From: Scandinavium manionii | Lineage (GTDB): Bacteria > Pseudomonadota > Gammaproteobacteria > Enterobacterales > Enterobacteriaceae | Direction of reading: 5' to 3' | Assembly: GCF_024764775.1 (NCBI RefSeq) | Contig: NZ_JALIGC010000033.1 | Span: 62,001-126,000, forward strand | DNA length: 64,000 bases | Shown here: piece after piece, positions 63,230 to 64,000 of the stretch | How positions within the stretch are numbered: the stretch's first letter is position 1 | Layout of the letters: each line of letters opens with the position of its first letter | Position numbers and translations under genes: made by a program | Notes under the pieces: model-generated | What the model was told of the DNA's origin: nothing | The model's input: only the letters and a program-made list of their open reading frames with translations | Database searches by the model: none

Positions 63230-63505
63230 TTATTGTTTCCCGCTCGCCTGGAGATGTTGCTTGAGTAAATTTTCCGGCGGAGGGGGGATTTGCAGATAAT
63301 AGCCTTGGTCGACTAAGGCCTGCTTGACCTTTTCCAGGTCGGCATTGACCAGTTTTTTACGCCCATCCAGGGGGAGAATCATTGCAAGTTGCGGCTGACC
63401 AAATCCCTTCATTAATTCTTCCGGTACCCGGGAGAAATCGTCCTTTTTTTCGACATATAAGTAAGTTTGATCGCGCTTGGTACTTTTATAGACAACACAA
63501 AACAT
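63230..63505 (-). CDS. ycgL: YcgL family protein
   Basis: A 91-residue YcgL-domain protein; MFCVVYKSTKRDQTYLYVE and KGFGQPQLAMILPLDGRKKL are the family core. Function unknown. The C-terminal tail is shorter than in E. coli. Divergent from minC, as in E. coli. Confidence 0.92.
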   Translation of the reverse strand: MFCVVYKSTKRDQTYLYVEKKDDFSRVPEELMKGFGQPQLAMILPLDGRKKLVNADLEKVKQALVDQGYYLQIPPPPENLLKQHLQASGKQ

Positions 63506-63631
63506 GACTTTTACTCTGAATTAGACTGCGGCGACTTGCCTCTCTATATTAGTGACTATAACATGCCCTGTAGTCTTCGGAATATCACCGCAGCTGTGCG
63601 GCCGATAAATTGAAAATTGAGTAAGGCCAGG

Positions 63632-64000
63632 ATGTCAAACACGCCAATCGAACTTAAAGGCAGTAGCTTCACGTTATCAGTGGTTCATTTGCACGAGGCA
63701 AAACCCGAGGTTATTCGTCAGGCGTTAGAAGACAAAATCGCCCAGGCTCCTGCTTTTTTGCGACACGCTCCGGTGGTGGTGAATATCAGCAGTCTGGCTG
63801 AGGTCACCCAATGGAAACCGCTGCAGCAGGCAATTGCTTCCACCGGTTTACGCATCATGGGCGTAAGCGGCTGTAAAAATCCGGAATTAAAAGCGGAGAT
63901 CGACCGCGCGGGCATTCCCTTACTGACTGAAGGGAAAGAGAAAGCCACCCGTGTCGCCCCTGTCGAAGCCCCTGTTCCCTCTCCAATTGTTACCCCTGTC
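63632..64000 (+). CDS. minC: Septum-site inhibitor MinC (partial, runs off right edge)
   Basis: The first 123 codons of minC. The N-terminal domain that antagonises FtsZ is complete (IELKGSSFTLSVVHLHEA to GCKNPELKAEIDRAG), and the Pro/Val-rich linker has begun; the C-terminal MinD-binding domain is outside. The ATG at 63632 follows TAAGGCCAGG. Confidence 0.95.
   Translation, partial: MSNTPIELKGSSFTLSVVHLHEAKPEVIRQALEDKIAQAPAFLRHAPVVVNISSLAEVTQWKPLQQAIASTGLRIMGVSGCKNPELKAEIDRAGIPLLTEGKEKATRVAPVEAPVPSPIVTPV

Noticed and set aside
1..64000. tRNA, rRNA, CRISPR array or prophage
   Set aside because: No cloverleaf, ribosomal, repeat-spacer or phage structural signals were recognised on reading either strand; T6SS baseplate genes account for the phage-like proteins.

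Overview
The window is one continuous piece of an enterobacterial chromosome. The right-hand third (about 41.9-64 kb) has the gene content and order of Escherichia coli between treA and minC: treA, ymgE, ycgR, emtA, ldcA, cvrA, dadX, dadA, ycgB, fadR, nhaB, dsbB, ycgN, ycgM, ycgL, minC. Protein identities look high but not strain-level, and a plant-associated auxin-degradation locus is present. This points to an Enterobacter/Lelliottia/Leclercia-type organism rather than E. coli; the genus is inferred from recall, not from a search.

Left region (1-8.2 kb): the promoter-proximal part of an indole-3-acetic acid catabolic (iac) operon on the minus strand, read as iacR, iacH, iacA, iacB, iacI-like, iacC. 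It is cut by the window edge inside the Rieske oxygenase. A divergent unit carries an organic-anion MFS importer, a GlxA-type AraC regulator and a second, Gram-positive-like GAPDH.

Type VI secretion region (8.5-26.3 kb): three plus-strand genes (SH3 lipoprotein, secreted protein, membrane-anchored Ser/Thr pseudokinase) end at REP and insertion-sequence debris. A minus-strand operon follows: tssB, tssC, tssE, tssF, tssG, fha, vasL/tssA-like, a 44-codon tip-like peptide, a DUF2169/PAAR-like fusion, rhs with a C-terminal toxin, its candidate immunity gene, then a relic toxin tail with a second orphan immunity gene. hcp is divergent from tssB. No TssJ, TssK, TssL, TssM, ClpV or VgrG is present, so the apparatus must be completed elsewhere or is incomplete.

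Metabolic and transport region (26.4-41.7 kb): dbpA; a DUF917 enzyme with an OPT transporter and a divergent IclR regulator; a phnCDEE ABC importer with no C-P lyase beside it; a GPH sugar symporter; yjiH-yjiG-iadA for isoaspartyl peptides; and a polyol dehydrogenase with its permease.

Core region (41.9-64 kb): the E. coli-like backbone is interrupted by two iron-uptake insertions. One is a FhuA/FoxA-type receptor between treA and ymgE. The other is an IutA-like aerobactin receptor with a divergent siderophore-interacting reductase between dsbB and ycgN. Candidate Fur boxes lie upstream of both receptors. Other regulatory sites seen are a flagellar sigma-28 promoter before ycgR, a CRP-type site before dadA, a palindromic IclR-type operator and a cluster of four perfect inverted repeats between ycgB and fadR. 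No rRNA, tRNA or CRISPR array was recognised.
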